A stretch of 64,000 nt of DNA from NCBI GenBank assembly GCA_965217565.1, contig CBDCIS010000008.1, forward strand, positions 226,430 through 290,429, written 5' to 3'. The DNA comes from CBDCIS01 sp965217565 (GTDB taxonomy: Bacteria > Chloroflexota > Dehalococcoidia > Lucifugimonadales > CATOSD01). The position numbers were made by a program, and so were the translations under genes. Below the pieces are notes generated by a model. That model was not told the DNA's origin. It ran no database searches and saw only the letters and a program-made list of their open reading frames with translations. Shown one piece after another: positions 34,400-43,159 of the stretch (its first letter is position 1; the number at the start of each line of letters is the position of its first letter).

Positions 34400-36091
34400 A
34401 TGCCAAGACTCTCGGCGGGGCAGTCGGTGGTAGAGGCGCTGCGGGCGGAAGACGTGCGCTACATCTTTGGCGTTGTGGGCTCCGCGTTCCTGGAGATTCT
34501 CGATGCCATGTACGGACGCTCGGACATCCGGTTCGTGGGCTGCCGCCATGAGCAGGGCTCCGGCTTTATGGCTCTCGGCTACGCTCGCGCCACCGGCGAG
34601 CCGGGCGTGTGCCTCGTGCAGAACGGGCCGGGCGTCACGAATCTGTTGACAAGCGCTGCGGGAGCGCGCGCATGTCACGCGCCGATGGTGATACTGGGCG
34701 GCGCGCCAATGGCGGGACAGGTCTATAAGGACTCCTTCCAGGAGCTAGACCAACTGAGCATCTTTCGCCCGGTGTGCAAAAGCGTGTTGCAGGTCAACCA
34801 GCCCGACCGAGCGCCCGAGATACTGCGCCAGGCCTTCCGAGTGGCTATGTCGGGCAAGATGGGGCCAGTTTACGTTGACCTGCCCCGTGACCTGCTCAAT
34901 GCCACCGACCTTGACGTGCAGATCCTGGAGCCGACGGCGTACCGCCCCACGCAGCGTCCAGAGGGCGACGGCACGAGGGTGCGAGAGGCCGCCGAGTTGC
35001 TGCGTGGAGCGAAATCACCCGTAATAGTGGTTGGAGGCGGCGTCATATGGGGAGGGGCGCACGAGCCGGCCACGCGGCTGGCCGAGCAGATTGGCGCGCC
35101 GATAGTCGCCTCCTACGAGCGCAACGACGCCGTACCCAACGGCCATCCGCTGTACGTCGGCGCGGTGGGCCGCGCGGGGACGCCGGAGGCAGCGGAGGTA
35201 ACACGAAACGCCGACGTCGTGCTCGCGCTCGGCACCCGTCTGGGCCATTTCACCTCGTTCTACGACCACCGCTACTTCCCGGAGAGCGCGAAGATAATCC
35301 ACGTGGAGATAGACCAGCACGAGATAGGGCGGCATCTGCCCGTCGCGGTGGGCATACTGGGGGACGCGGGCGCGGTGGCGGGCGCGCTGTCCGCGGGCCT
35401 CGAGGAGGCTGTTCAGCCGTCCGTCCTGGAGAAGAGAAGGCGGCGCGTGTCTGAGTTGCGCGCCCGGCGTCGCCAGCGTCTGGACGCCGAGGGAGCGCTG
35501 GAGACGCTGCCCATGAAGCCCCAGCGCGTCTATGCTGAGCTTCGCCGCGAGCTTCCAGCCGATGCCTCGATAGTCTTCGACGCGGGCGGCTCTCCCGCCT
35601 ACGGCTACGACCGGCTCGACTTCTCCAGCCCACGCACGATGTTCGGCACCGCTGACCTCGGCTGCATAGGGGCGGCGCTGCCCCAGGCCATTGGCGTGAA
35701 GATGGCCCGCCCGGACAGGCCCGTCGTCAGCATCAGCGGAGACGGCGCGTTCTTCATGAACGCCCAGGAACTCGAAACGGCGGTGCGCTGGCGAGCGCCG
35801 GTCGTCAACATCGTGATGAACAACGGCTCGTGGGGTTCCGAGAAGGCTTACCAGAAGCTGCTCTACGGCGAGAGGTACATCGAGGCAGACATCGGCAACC
35901 CGCGCTACGACAAGCTCGCCGAGCTGTGTGGAGGACGTGGCTACTACGTCGAAAAGCCCGGCGACGTGAGCCAGGCGCTGGCCGACGCCCTGGCATCTGA
36001 GGTGACGTCCGTCATCGAGATTCCGATAGACCCGGACGAACTCCCATATCCAGCGCGGGCGGCGGACGTCTTCAAGTCCAACGACGACTGA
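34400..36091 (+). CDS. ThDP-dependent enzyme, acetolactate synthase/Xsc-like
   Basis: The 563-residue protein has the three-domain fold of thiamine diphosphate enzymes. The N-terminal Pyr domain carries the catalytic Glu in GCRHEQGSGFMALGYARATG, the middle domain contains VIVVGGGVIWGG, and the C-terminal PP domain has the cofactor motif GDGAFFMNAQELETAV to NNGSWG. GVVGSAF and QNGPGVTN recall sulfoacetaldehyde acetyltransferase, but no sulfonate gene is near. Acetolactate synthase, oxalyl-CoA decarboxylase and carboligases remain possible. ATG 34400 follows GAGGAG. Confidence 0.8.
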   Translation: MPRLSAGQSVVEALRAEDVRYIFGVVGSAFLEILDAMYGRSDIRFVGCRHEQGSGFMALGYARATGEPGVCLVQNGPGVTNLLTSAAGARACHAPMVILGGAPMAGQVYKDSFQELDQLSIFRPVCKSVLQVNQPDRAPEILRQAFRVAMSGKMGPVYVDLPRDLLNATDLDVQILEPTAYRPTQRPEGDGTRVREAAELLRGAKSPVIVVGGGVIWGGAHEPATRLAEQIGAPIVASYERNDAVPNGHPLYVGAVGRAGTPEAAEVTRNADVVLALGTRLGHFTSFYDHRYFPESAKIIHVEIDQHEIGRHLPVAVGILGDAGAVAGALSAGLEEAVQPSVLEKRRRRVSELRARRRQRLDAEGALETLPMKPQRVYAELRRELPADASIVFDAGGSPAYGYDRLDFSSPRTMFGTADLGCIGAALPQAIGVKMARPDRPVVSISGDGAFFMNAQELETAVRWRAPVVNIVMNNGSWGSEKAYQKLLYGERYIEADIGNPRYDKLAELCGGRGYYVEKPGDVSQALADALASEVTSVIEIPIDPDELPYPARAADVFKSNDD

Positions 36092-36127
36092 GGTTGTGTT
36101 ACCATAAGCGCGTCGATTGCCCGCCCT

Positions 36128-36150
36128 GTGGGGCAGTCCTTTGTGGTTGC
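36128..36150 (-). repeat. Dispersed repeat, half-unit G
   Basis: The reverse complement reads gcaaccacaaaggactgcccc, a diverged unit of the family, located about 35 bases after the ThDP gene stop. Confidence 0.6.
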
Positions 36151-36211
36151 TATGTTTGCCGTACACGGTTCGAACTGAAGCAATGTTAGCGAATCTTGGA
36201 GAGACGTAACG

Positions 36212-36544
36212 ATGGCGCGATACATTCTGTTGCTTACACTTACCCCCGAAGGCCGAGAGAAGATGCTCGCGGACCCTGATAAGCTGCTGCGAGAGGAGAG
36301 CACCATAAGGATTCGCGAAACGCAGACACTTGGCATCTACGCGCTTCTGGGCGACTACGACTTCGCGTGCATCCTGGAAGCGCCGGACAACGAGGCCGCC
36401 GCGCGCTACTCGTTGGAGTTGGGCGTCAAGGCGGGCGTGCTCATCACCACGATGCCAGTAATCCCCATCGGGTCGTTCGAAGACGCCGCTCGCGAAAAGC
36501 AGCCCGCTGCCGAACCGGCCGGTACTGATGTCGCGTCCGATTGA
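36212..36544 (+). CDS. GYD-domain protein
   Basis: This 110-residue protein has the ferredoxin-like GYD domain: YILLLTLTPEGREKM at the start and the defining LLGDYDFACILEAPDNEAAARYSLELG in the middle. The family is widespread and of unknown function, perhaps binding small ligands as a dimer. The last 20 residues are disordered (Ala/Glu/Pro-rich). GGAGAG precedes ATG 36212. It lies between a ThDP enzyme and another ferredoxin-like protein on the same strand. Confidence 0.75.
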   Translation: MARYILLLTLTPEGREKMLADPDKLLREESTIRIRETQTLGIYALLGDYDFACILEAPDNEAAARYSLELGVKAGVLITTMPVIPIGSFEDAAREKQPAAEPAGTDVASD

Positions 36545-36597
36545 GACGCGACCTCCGCGACCAGATACGCTCAACACGGCAAGAAAAGGAGAACACT

Positions 36598-37269
36598 ATG
36601 TCGGCAAAGAAGGGTACAGCCCTGCTCATGGTATGGATCGATGTTCCAGACGACAAAGAGGACGACTTCAATCGCTGGTACAACGAGGAGCACCTGGCCG
36701 AACGCCTGGCCATACCCGGCTTCCTCAATGCCGCGCGCTACGAGACGGTCACGCCGGGCGCGCCAAAGCACCTAGCGGCCTACGAGCTCGAGAACATTGC
36801 CGTCCTGGATTCCGAAGAGTACCGGAGCGTGCGTGGCAATCCGACCGAGTGGACGAAGCGTGCTGGGCCGGACGTAATCGGCACCACGTACATTCGCAAC
36901 ACCTACGAGATGATATTCCCGTCGGATGTGAGCGACGAGGTTGCCCGCAGCGGCATGGCTCCCGCCCTTCAGATCGGACGCATGACCGTGCCGCCGGAGC
37001 TGGAGGACGAGTGGAACGAGTGGTACAACACGGTTTACGTGCCCAACTACATGAAGGTTCCCGGCTGCATACGCGGCAGGCGATACCGCGCCGTTACGGG
37101 CGAACCCAAGTACGCGACGGTTTACGAGCTCGAACGCCCTAACATCTCGCAAACCGCGGAGTGGCTGCGCCAGCGTACGATCCACCCCCAAAACGAACGC
37201 TGGCAAAACACCATGCAGCACGCCCCTAGCTCGCCGGGCATATGGGTAAAGACGTTCGAGATGGGGTAG
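36598..37269 (+). CDS. Protein with two dimeric alpha-beta barrel domains
   Basis: The 223-residue protein contains two similar ferredoxin-like halves. Each carries a W-Y-N motif: DDFNRWYNEEHLAERLAIPGFLNAARY in the first, and DEWNEWYNTVYVPNYMKVPGCIRGRRY in the second. This pattern (WYxxxHxPxxxxxPGf) occurs in EthD-like and DUF4286-like proteins, some of which act on small organic compounds. ATG 36598 follows AAAGGAG. Function unknown. The internal duplication is clear from sequence. Confidence 0.7.
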   Translation: MSAKKGTALLMVWIDVPDDKEDDFNRWYNEEHLAERLAIPGFLNAARYETVTPGAPKHLAAYELENIAVLDSEEYRSVRGNPTEWTKRAGPDVIGTTYIRNTYEMIFPSDVSDEVARSGMAPALQIGRMTVPPELEDEWNEWYNTVYVPNYMKVPGCIRGRRYRAVTGEPKYATVYELERPNISQTAEWLRQRTIHPQNERWQNTMQHAPSSPGIWVKTFEMG

Positions 37270-37301
37270 GCGGGGGCGGACGCGCCCGGAAGGCGAGTCA
37301 G

Positions 37302-38186
37302 CTATTCAACAAATAGCCTATCAGGAAGTTCGCCAATTGCCGAATTGATGCCCTCAGCGTCCATTGGAGGCTCAGTCAGTTCTTTCTCAACCTTGTCCTT
37401 CAGAAACGCGTACAGTTCTGACAGTGGGCGATTGTTTCTAATCTGAATGAAGCACACCTGTTGAGCTTCGGCGGTTCTGCGGGCATTCGACCTGGCGCCA
37501 ATCTGGTCAAATATGACGATACCGCCACGTCCAACGCGGGTGATTTTGTCCTCTATGACTTCCTGGTTTCCTCGCTCTATGAGACCGATCTCTATCCTGA
37601 TGCGACCTCGCCGGCTGGTCAGTTCCGCATCGACTTCGCGCATGACTTCCTGATCCCGTTGCATGTTAAGCCAAAAGTCTTCACCCTCTTTCAGACCCAA
37701 AACGCTGAGACCCACTCGCAGGAATACTCTTTCCAAGGTCTTGCCAACTGTCGATTTGCTCGATCCGCGAATGGTCAGTGTAGCTGCGCCGGCCCATAGC
37801 ATCACTATTGCGTCATCGAAAGAGAACTCATTTCAAGAATCTTCAACAACCGACCGAACATGCCCGAACACTTCAGACAAGTAATCTGGGCGGTCATCCC
37901 GGCCCAAGCCCAAGTTTTGGGCCGTCTTGTTCGTCAATCCAACCAGCCACCAAGCCAAAGTGCTACGACTTTCATCAAACTCATCGCGAACAGCCGCTTC
38001 CCACTCATCGTACCCGGCGTTGGGAGGCAGACGCCGTCGAATCTCGTTCAACTCCCGGTAGGCATCCAGGAGGCTCTGACGAGTGTTTCCTTCCGTATAA
38101 AGCCGATAGTTGTAGCCGCAAAACAGCGCCGTTACGATGGCGCGCAGACCATCGGCTGACTTCAGGTCATAGAGACGTGGCGTCAA
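37302..38186 (-). pseudogene. CfrBI-like restriction endonuclease, interrupted by TGA
   Basis: Two minus-strand open frames lie in the same reading frame and are separated only by TGA at 37835-37833. The first part (TTG 38186 on) ends SEVFGHVRSVVEDS. Reading through the stop gives NEFSFDDAIVMLWAGAATL, then TIRGSSKSTVGKTLERVFLRVGLSVLG. Together they make 294 codons, in the range of CfrBI-type nucleases (recalled recognition CCWWGG). The nuclease half has EVDAELTSRRGRIRIEIGLIERGNQEVIEDKI, a PD-(D/E)XK-like pattern. The start overlaps the methyltransferase gene by 20 bases. The simplest reading is a single nonsense mutation. Confidence 0.75.
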
Positions 38187-39300
38187 GGTCTGCGCTCCAA
38201 TGGTACTCGAGGTCGTCGAAGTCCACCGGCTGCGATAGAAGGTTCACGGACCGCAGCTCCCGTCTTGATATCTCGAAGTAGTCCGGCCGCTTCTCGACCA
38301 GCACAAACCTTCTTCCCATACTGGACGCCACACGCCCAACTGTGCCAACGCCCGCAAACGGGTCGAGCACGCTGTCGCCTTCGAAGGAGTAGTATCGAAT
38401 CACGCGATTCGCCAACTCATCGGGGAACACGGCGGGATGAGCCTTGTGGCTGGAAGGCGTAATTTCCCATACGTTGGTCCGCTCGTATTCACCCCATATC
38501 CTCGAGCGTTCCGCCGCCTCGGGGTCAGGATGATTGCGAAGGTTCCAGTCGATTAGGCGGGTGGTCTTCTTCCGATAGACCAGCAGGTACTCCGTCACCG
38601 TCACCGGCTTGTACTGCAACGGCTGGCGGTCCGCGGCGAACCTTCTACCTCTTCCGAGATGCCATCCGGCGCCCTCGGGTTTGCGCCAGATTATGTCGTC
38701 GATAAACTCAAAGCCGATCTCGTCCAGTATGGGATGCAGGTCAAAGGGAATCGGCAGGCGGCGGCTGGAAGTACTGCGGGAGGTTCGTCTCACCAACACC
38801 GGCGATACATTGACAACCAGAAAACGGCCCTCAGAAAGTATGGCGTGGCAAGCGGTGAACGCCTCGCCAAGCATCCTGAGATAAGACGCATAATCGACGT
38901 ATTCGGAGTATTCGGGTTTCGCGTTGAGGTACGGCGGAGAGGTGAAAACGAGTTGAACGCTATCCGGGGGGAAATCCGCCAATACTCGCCGGCAATCCCC
39001 CAGGATGGCCTTGTTCGGTATAGGCTTGAAAGCAATCTGGCGCCTTCCATTTTGGTCGTCCGGCCTTTCGGCGCCATTCATGCTGCGCAGCCGCTCAACG
39101 ATCACTGCGGGGTCCGACGCAAAGCAGATTGCGCCTGATGAGTCCACTCGAACTTCGCCCATAGCATGGCTGCGATCGTTGACCGAAATCAAGGCGACGC
39201 GCCATACGCTCAGACGGTCATCCCACTCCGGCAGCCCCAGAGAGGCACCCGCCAATTCAAGGCTCGACGCCGAATCGGTTAGCAGTTTGGCGACAACCAT
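38167..39300 (-). CDS. N4-cytosine-type DNA methyltransferase (CfrBI-like)
   Basis: A 377-residue methyltransferase with the catalytic motif TSPPYLNAKPEYSEY first and the SAM-binding motif DPFAGVGTVGRVA near the C-terminus, the beta-class order. TSPPY suggests N4-cytosine methylation. It partners the interrupted nuclease downstream and would still protect DNA as a solitary methylase. ATG 39300 is used; GTG 39342 is an alternative without a better ribosome site. The first 90 residues are not part of the catalytic core. Confidence 0.82.
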   Translation of the reverse strand: MVVAKLLTDSASSLELAGASLGLPEWDDRLSVWRVALISVNDRSHAMGEVRVDSSGAICFASDPAVIVERLRSMNGAERPDDQNGRRQIAFKPIPNKAILGDCRRVLADFPPDSVQLVFTSPPYLNAKPEYSEYVDYASYLRMLGEAFTACHAILSEGRFLVVNVSPVLVRRTSRSTSSRRLPIPFDLHPILDEIGFEFIDDIIWRKPEGAGWHLGRGRRFAADRQPLQYKPVTVTEYLLVYRKKTTRLIDWNLRNHPDPEAAERSRIWGEYERTNVWEITPSSHKAHPAVFPDELANRVIRYYSFEGDSVLDPFAGVGTVGRVASSMGRRFVLVEKRPDYFEISRRELRSVNLLSQPVDFDDLEYHWSADLDATSL

Positions 39301-39342
39301 ACGGATACCATCTTTTCCTGTCCGCGTTTTGGAAGCGAACAC

Positions 39343-39572
39343 TTACGCTTTTGGAAAGCCCGCGGGCACATTTCCAACACCCCGATTAAATCGACTTCTG
39401 ACACGACTGTCAACACTACAGGCATAGACGAATTGACGGGGTGATGTCCTTCGGTCTGGATGGAGACAGAATAGTACGAAAGTTCGTGTATGTCAAGAAG
39501 GCTGCCCACGAAGAGCAACCACTCGGGATTGTCCCTACTGAATTTTCCTTCTTTTCGCCTTTCCAGCCTTGT
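39343..39572. other. Intergenic region between methyltransferase and CvpA genes
   Basis: About 230 bases carrying the upstream region of the methyltransferase on one side and the CvpA promoter on the other. No gene is seen. The stretch is slightly more AT-rich than its surroundings, as expected for divergent promoters. Confidence 0.4.
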
Positions 39573-39580
39573 GGTAAAAT
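39572..39580 (+). promoter_or_regulatory. Extended -10 promoter of the CvpA gene
   Basis: TGGTAAAAT (39572-39580) is an extended -10 element with TTTTCG at 39552-39557 in the -35 position (17-base spacing). The start codon at 39687 is about 100 bases further on. Confidence 0.5.
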
Positions 39581-39686
39581 ATCCGCGTCTGTGAGCGGAC
39601 AACTTGGATGCGGCGATTGAGCGCTTGTTCCTGCGCCGGTCGGGTTGTCTGGCTTGCCAGATTGTTATGCGAAGAAAGGTTGGCGA

Positions 39687-40295
39687 ATGAACTGGGTGGA
39701 CTTGACATTTGCCGTCCTGCTCGCCGCGGGCGCTATCATCGGTTTGCGGATGAGGCTTATAGGGGCAACCGTCATCGTCATCGGCGGACTCATCGGCTGG
39801 CTGCTGGCAGGCCGTCTCAGCCACAAGGTGGGAGGGCTGTTCGGAGATTTCTTGTCTGCCGACACCTTTGTGACCATCATTTCGTACATCATAATAGTCG
39901 CGGTGGCCCTGTTGGTTGCCAGGTGGGTGGCGAAAATCGTCCGTTCAATTTCAGCTATCGCCACTCTTGGCCTATCGGGTATGGTGGACCGCCTGGGGGG
40001 ATTGGCCTTGGGCGCTCTGCTCGGCATCGTCGTGGCGGGGGCTTTCTTGATCGTCATGGCAAGGGCCACGTACAACTTCGAGTTGCCGGACGAAGGCATG
40101 GCGGGAACGGTTGCCTCGAGAGAGCCAAAGGTCGAGGACACCCGGATGAGTATCGAAAACGCGCTCGACGGCTCGGCGGTTGCGCCGGTGTTCGTTAGGG
40201 CGATGACTCATCTGCCGGGCGACGCCTTGGGGTTCGTGCCCGACGATTTCATGGTAGCGCTTGAGATACTGGAGCGAAGAATCGAAGGTCAATAG
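39687..40295 (+). CDS. CvpA-family membrane protein
   Basis: The 202-residue protein has four TM helices in the first 130 residues (VDLTFAVLLAAGAIIGL, LIGATVIVIGGLIGWLLAG, VTIISYIIIVAVALLVARWVA, LGGLALGALLGIVVAGAFLIV) and a soluble C-terminal tail. This is the CvpA/colicin V production layout, a widespread family linked to envelope stress and purine operons, with unclear function. ATG 39687 follows AAGAAAGG. The HNH gene follows after 20 bases. Confidence 0.75.
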   Translation: MNWVDLTFAVLLAAGAIIGLRMRLIGATVIVIGGLIGWLLAGRLSHKVGGLFGDFLSADTFVTIISYIIIVAVALLVARWVAKIVRSISAIATLGLSGMVDRLGGLALGALLGIVVAGAFLIVMARATYNFELPDEGMAGTVASREPKVEDTRMSIENALDGSAVAPVFVRAMTHLPGDALGFVPDDFMVALEILERRIEGQ

Positions 40296-40315
40296 GAAGG
40301 CTCTTCCTAGATTGT

Positions 40316-40837
40316 GTGGATAGCAGGGTGTCGATAAACTCTCCTGTCTTGATACTGAATCAGAACTATCAGCCGCTCAACATCTGCAATGCCCGGCGAG
40401 CCATCATCCTCTTGGGTCGCGGCAAGGCGGAAATGCTTGTGAACGGCCGCGGCAGCGTTCGCAGCATCGCCCAGACGTTCCCGCTCCCGTTGGTGATTCG
40501 GCTGATTTACATGGTCAAGAGGCCGATGGTCAACCGCCGGCTGTCGCGCCGCGCGGTGTTCTACAGAGACGGGTTCACGTGCCAGTACTGCGGGAAAGAG
40601 TCCAAGAACCTGACGCTAGACCACGTCACGCCGCGCTCCAGGAAGGGGCCTCACGTGTGGGAAAACGTGGTCAGCGCTTGCATACCATGCAACCATCGCA
40701 AGGCGGGGCGAACGCCCGCGGAAGCCAATATGCGATTGCTGAGGGAGCCAAAGGCGCTGAAACCCAACCCCTATTACCTGTTCCATCACAGGCATATTCT
40801 GGACGAGTGGCGCGAGTTCATCCCCTGGATGGACTGA
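40316..40837 (+). CDS. HNH endonuclease
   Basis: This 173-residue protein of the common stand-alone HNH family has an N-terminal region VLILNQNYQPLNICNARRAIILLGRGKAEML and the zinc/catalytic module FTCQYCGKESKNLTLDHVTPRSRKG with CIPCNHRKAGRTP. The family is found in most Chloroflexota, Actinobacteria and Cyanobacteria as a chromosomal gene of unknown role. GTG 40316 is given; GTG 40328 also fits and neither has a strong ribosome site. Confidence 0.82.
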   Translation: MDSRVSINSPVLILNQNYQPLNICNARRAIILLGRGKAEMLVNGRGSVRSIAQTFPLPLVIRLIYMVKRPMVNRRLSRRAVFYRDGFTCQYCGKESKNLTLDHVTPRSRKGPHVWENVVSACIPCNHRKAGRTPAEANMRLLREPKALKPNPYYLFHHRHILDEWREFIPWMD

Positions 40838-40916
40838 GCCGCCAAGCCCGCGTTCACCGCTAGTGGTTGACGATGTTTGTATTGACTGGCAGACCGACTT
40901 CAGAGATTTCGGACCG

Positions 40917-42161
40917 CTAGTCGCCGATGCCCGGCACCGGGAAGCGCGACGCGAGCGCGAGCGCTTCGCCGCGCACCTCACGCTCCGCCCCCTCATCTCC
41001 GACGTTGTTCAGGGTTCTGGCGATCAGCCGCGACACCTTGGCCGCCTCCGCCACGCCGAACCCCCGGCTGCTTATGGCGGGTGTGCCCACCCTGATGCCG
41101 CTGGCGATCCTGGGAGGGTTGGTATCGTAGGGGATGGCGTTGCGATTGACCACGATGTTGACCTTGTCCAGAGCCTCCTCGGCCTGCCGCCCGGTGAGCC
41201 CCAGCGGGGTCACGTCAACCAGCGCCATGTGATTGTCGGTTCCGCCGGTGACCAGCCTCATGCCCCCCGCCTTGAGTCCGTCCGCGAGGGCGCGGGCGTT
41301 CGCCCTTATCGACTTCTGGTACTCCACGAACTCGGGCGTCATCGCCTCGCCGAAGGCGACCGCCTTGGCGGCGATGGCGTGCTCCATTGGCCCGCCCTGC
41401 GCGTTGGGGAACACGGCGCGGTCCACGTTTCGCGCAAGTTCGGACAGCGCGAGGATCATGCCACCCCTCGGGCCTCTCAGCGTCTTGTGAGTGGTCGACG
41501 TAACCAGGTGGGCCGCCGGGAGCGGCGATGGGTGCTCCCCCGCGGCGACAAGCCCGGCGACGTGGGCCATGTCAACCATCAGCTTCGCGTCCACCTCGTC
41601 GGCAATCTGGCGAAAGCGTGGAAAGTCAATGACGCGTGGGTAGGCCGTCGCGCCCGCGACGATTAGCTTTGGGCGATACTCCCTGGCGAGACGCTCCACG
41701 TCGTCGTAGTCGATGGTCTCGAGCTCGCGATCGACGCCATAGGACACGAAGTTGTACAGCTTCCCGGAAAAGCTGACCGGGCTGCCGTGGGTGAGGTGGC
41801 CTCCGTGATCGAGGCTCATTCCCATCACCGTATCGCCAATGCTGAGCGAGGCGAAGTACGCCGCCATATTGGCTTGGGCGCCGCTGTGAGGCTGGACGTT
41901 CGCGTGCTCAGCGCCAAAGAGTGACTTCACCCTGTCGATTGCCAGCCGCTCGACCACGTCCACGAACTCGCAGCCGCCGTAGTAGCGCCGCCCAGGATAG
42001 CCCTCGGCGTACTTGTTGGTAAGGACGGAGCCCTGGGCTTCCAGTACGGCCTCGCTTGCGTAGTTTTCGGACGCGATAAGGTTTATGACCTCTCTTTGGC
42101 GGCGCTTCTCGTTCAGAATGGCCTGACCGACCTGGGGATCCTGTTGTGCCAGGATGCTCAT
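40917..42161 (-). CDS. glyA: Serine hydroxymethyltransferase
   Basis: The 414-residue PLP enzyme converts serine and tetrahydrofolate to glycine and methylene-tetrahydrofolate. INLIASENYASEAVLEAQGS, TNKYAEGYPGRRYYGGCE, the DMAHVAGL segment and the PLP lysine in TSTTHKTLRGPRGG are all intact. ATG 42161 has GGAG 7 bases upstream, and the frame extends a few codons further without support. It lies 52 bases after hpf on the same strand and is probably cotranscribed from the hpf promoter. Confidence 0.93.
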   Translation of the reverse strand: MSILAQQDPQVGQAILNEKRRQREVINLIASENYASEAVLEAQGSVLTNKYAEGYPGRRYYGGCEFVDVVERLAIDRVKSLFGAEHANVQPHSGAQANMAAYFASLSIGDTVMGMSLDHGGHLTHGSPVSFSGKLYNFVSYGVDRELETIDYDDVERLAREYRPKLIVAGATAYPRVIDFPRFRQIADEVDAKLMVDMAHVAGLVAAGEHPSPLPAAHLVTSTTHKTLRGPRGGMILALSELARNVDRAVFPNAQGGPMEHAIAAKAVAFGEAMTPEFVEYQKSIRANARALADGLKAGGMRLVTGGTDNHMALVDVTPLGLTGRQAEEALDKVNIVVNRNAIPYDTNPPRIASGIRVGTPAISSRGFGVAEAAKVSRLIARTLNNVGDEGAEREVRGEALALASRFPVPGIGD

Positions 42162-42213
42162 TTCCACACTCCACAAGGCGTAGGAGGCCCGATGTTCCGG
42201 GTCTCCTGTTTAA

Positions 42214-42789
42214 TCACGCGAGTTCGGGCTCGATGACTCCGTAGTCTCCGTCGCTGCGCCGGTACACGACATTGTACTCCCTGGTGTCAACGTTGTAGAA
42301 GAGGAAGAAGTCGTGACTCAGGAGCTCCATCTCCATGGCCGCGTCTTCCACCGACATCGGTTTCATGGGGAAGCGCTTGGTCCTGACAACCTTGCCCAGT
42401 TCGGCGAGCACGTCCTCCTCCGGGTCATCGGGGGCTGTCGATTCGTCGCTTATGGCAGGAACGGCCTTGGCCGCCTTCCTGGCCTGCACGCTCCTGTACA
42501 CCCGTCCCTTGTGCCGCCGTATCTGGCGGTCCATGACGTCGGTCACGGCGTCCACGGCGGCAAAAAGGTTCGGCGCGTTCTCCTGTCCGCGCAGAGTGGA
42601 GCCACCCGCGGTTAGCGTCATCTGAACCGTTACCCGGTCTGCCTGGGAGCGCGCGGCCGTTCTCGATACCTCGAGCTTGGCATCAGACATGAAACTCAGG
42701 TGGCGTTCGAGCCTGTTGAATTTCTTCTGGATGTACCGCTCCGCCTCTGAGTTCAGCTCAACGTTCTTGACGTGTATGTTTATGTCCAT
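42214..42789 (-). CDS. hpf: Ribosome hibernation promoting factor, long form
   Basis: The 191-residue protein binds idle ribosomes and drives 100S dimer formation. The N-terminal HPF/RaiA domain is MDINIHVKNVELNSEAERYIQKKFNRLERHL to about residue 100, followed by a linker and the C-terminal dimerisation domain (KRFPMKPMSVEDAAMEMELLSHDFFLFYNVDTREYNVVYRRSDGDYGVIEPEL). ATG 42789 follows GGGAGG by 8 bases. It is preceded by a promoter whose -10 lies inside a 16-bp palindrome. Confidence 0.92.
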   Translation of the reverse strand: MDINIHVKNVELNSEAERYIQKKFNRLERHLSFMSDAKLEVSRTAARSQADRVTVQMTLTAGGSTLRGQENAPNLFAAVDAVTDVMDRQIRRHKGRVYRSVQARKAAKAVPAISDESTAPDDPEEDVLAELGKVVRTKRFPMKPMSVEDAAMEMELLSHDFFLFYNVDTREYNVVYRRSDGDYGVIEPELA

Positions 42790-42820
42790 AGGTACGACCT
42801 CCCGCAGAAGATAGGTCACA

Positions 42821-42868
42821 CTACTCATTCCCCATAACATTGTATGGGGAATGAGTAGGTCCTTTCAA
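42821..42868 (-). promoter_or_regulatory. hpf promoter with palindromic operator
   Basis: On the minus strand TTGAAA (42868-42863) and TACAAT (42844-42839) are 18 bases apart. A perfect 16-bp inverted repeat, CTACTCATTCCCCATA (42821-42836) and its complement (42843-42858) with a 6-base centre, is centred on the -10. Because transcription would begin inside the right arm, the palindrome fits a DNA operator better than an RNA hairpin. The predicted effect is control of hpf-glyA by a dimeric repressor. Confidence 0.65.
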
Positions 42869-43159
42869 GCGAAATAGCTTGCCACGAGAGTCGAGCTAGA
42901 GTACAGTTTAGAAGGCCGTTTGGCCTATCGGAGAGATGGACGAGCAAGGGGTTAGTCGGGTATCCTATTGGGTGGCTGGTTTCGGCCACCGCTGTCAACG
43001 TGAATGGAAGGACAGGGCATGAAGAACAGGTCATATCAGGCGAGGCCAGGCAGCCGTCCCCAGGGCCGGCGTGAGCGCCCGCTTGGCCCCTTGATGCGGC
43101 TTCAAACGACATAGGCCCCGGCGGCGCGCCGTCCGGGACGAGAGCGACGATGGAGCGAG
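42869..43159 (+). other. Region upstream of thrC
   Basis: About 290 bases with small hairpins (AGGCC-gttt-GGCCT near 42914-42927; GGTGGC with GCCACC near 42971-42990) but no recognisable riboswitch class, gene or strong promoter. Confidence 0.4.

Noticed and set aside
42869..43159. T-box riboswitch before thrC
   Set aside because: GGGTGG followed by CCACCGC recalls the T-box antiterminator, but the full 14-base T-box sequence, specifier stem and terminator are absent.
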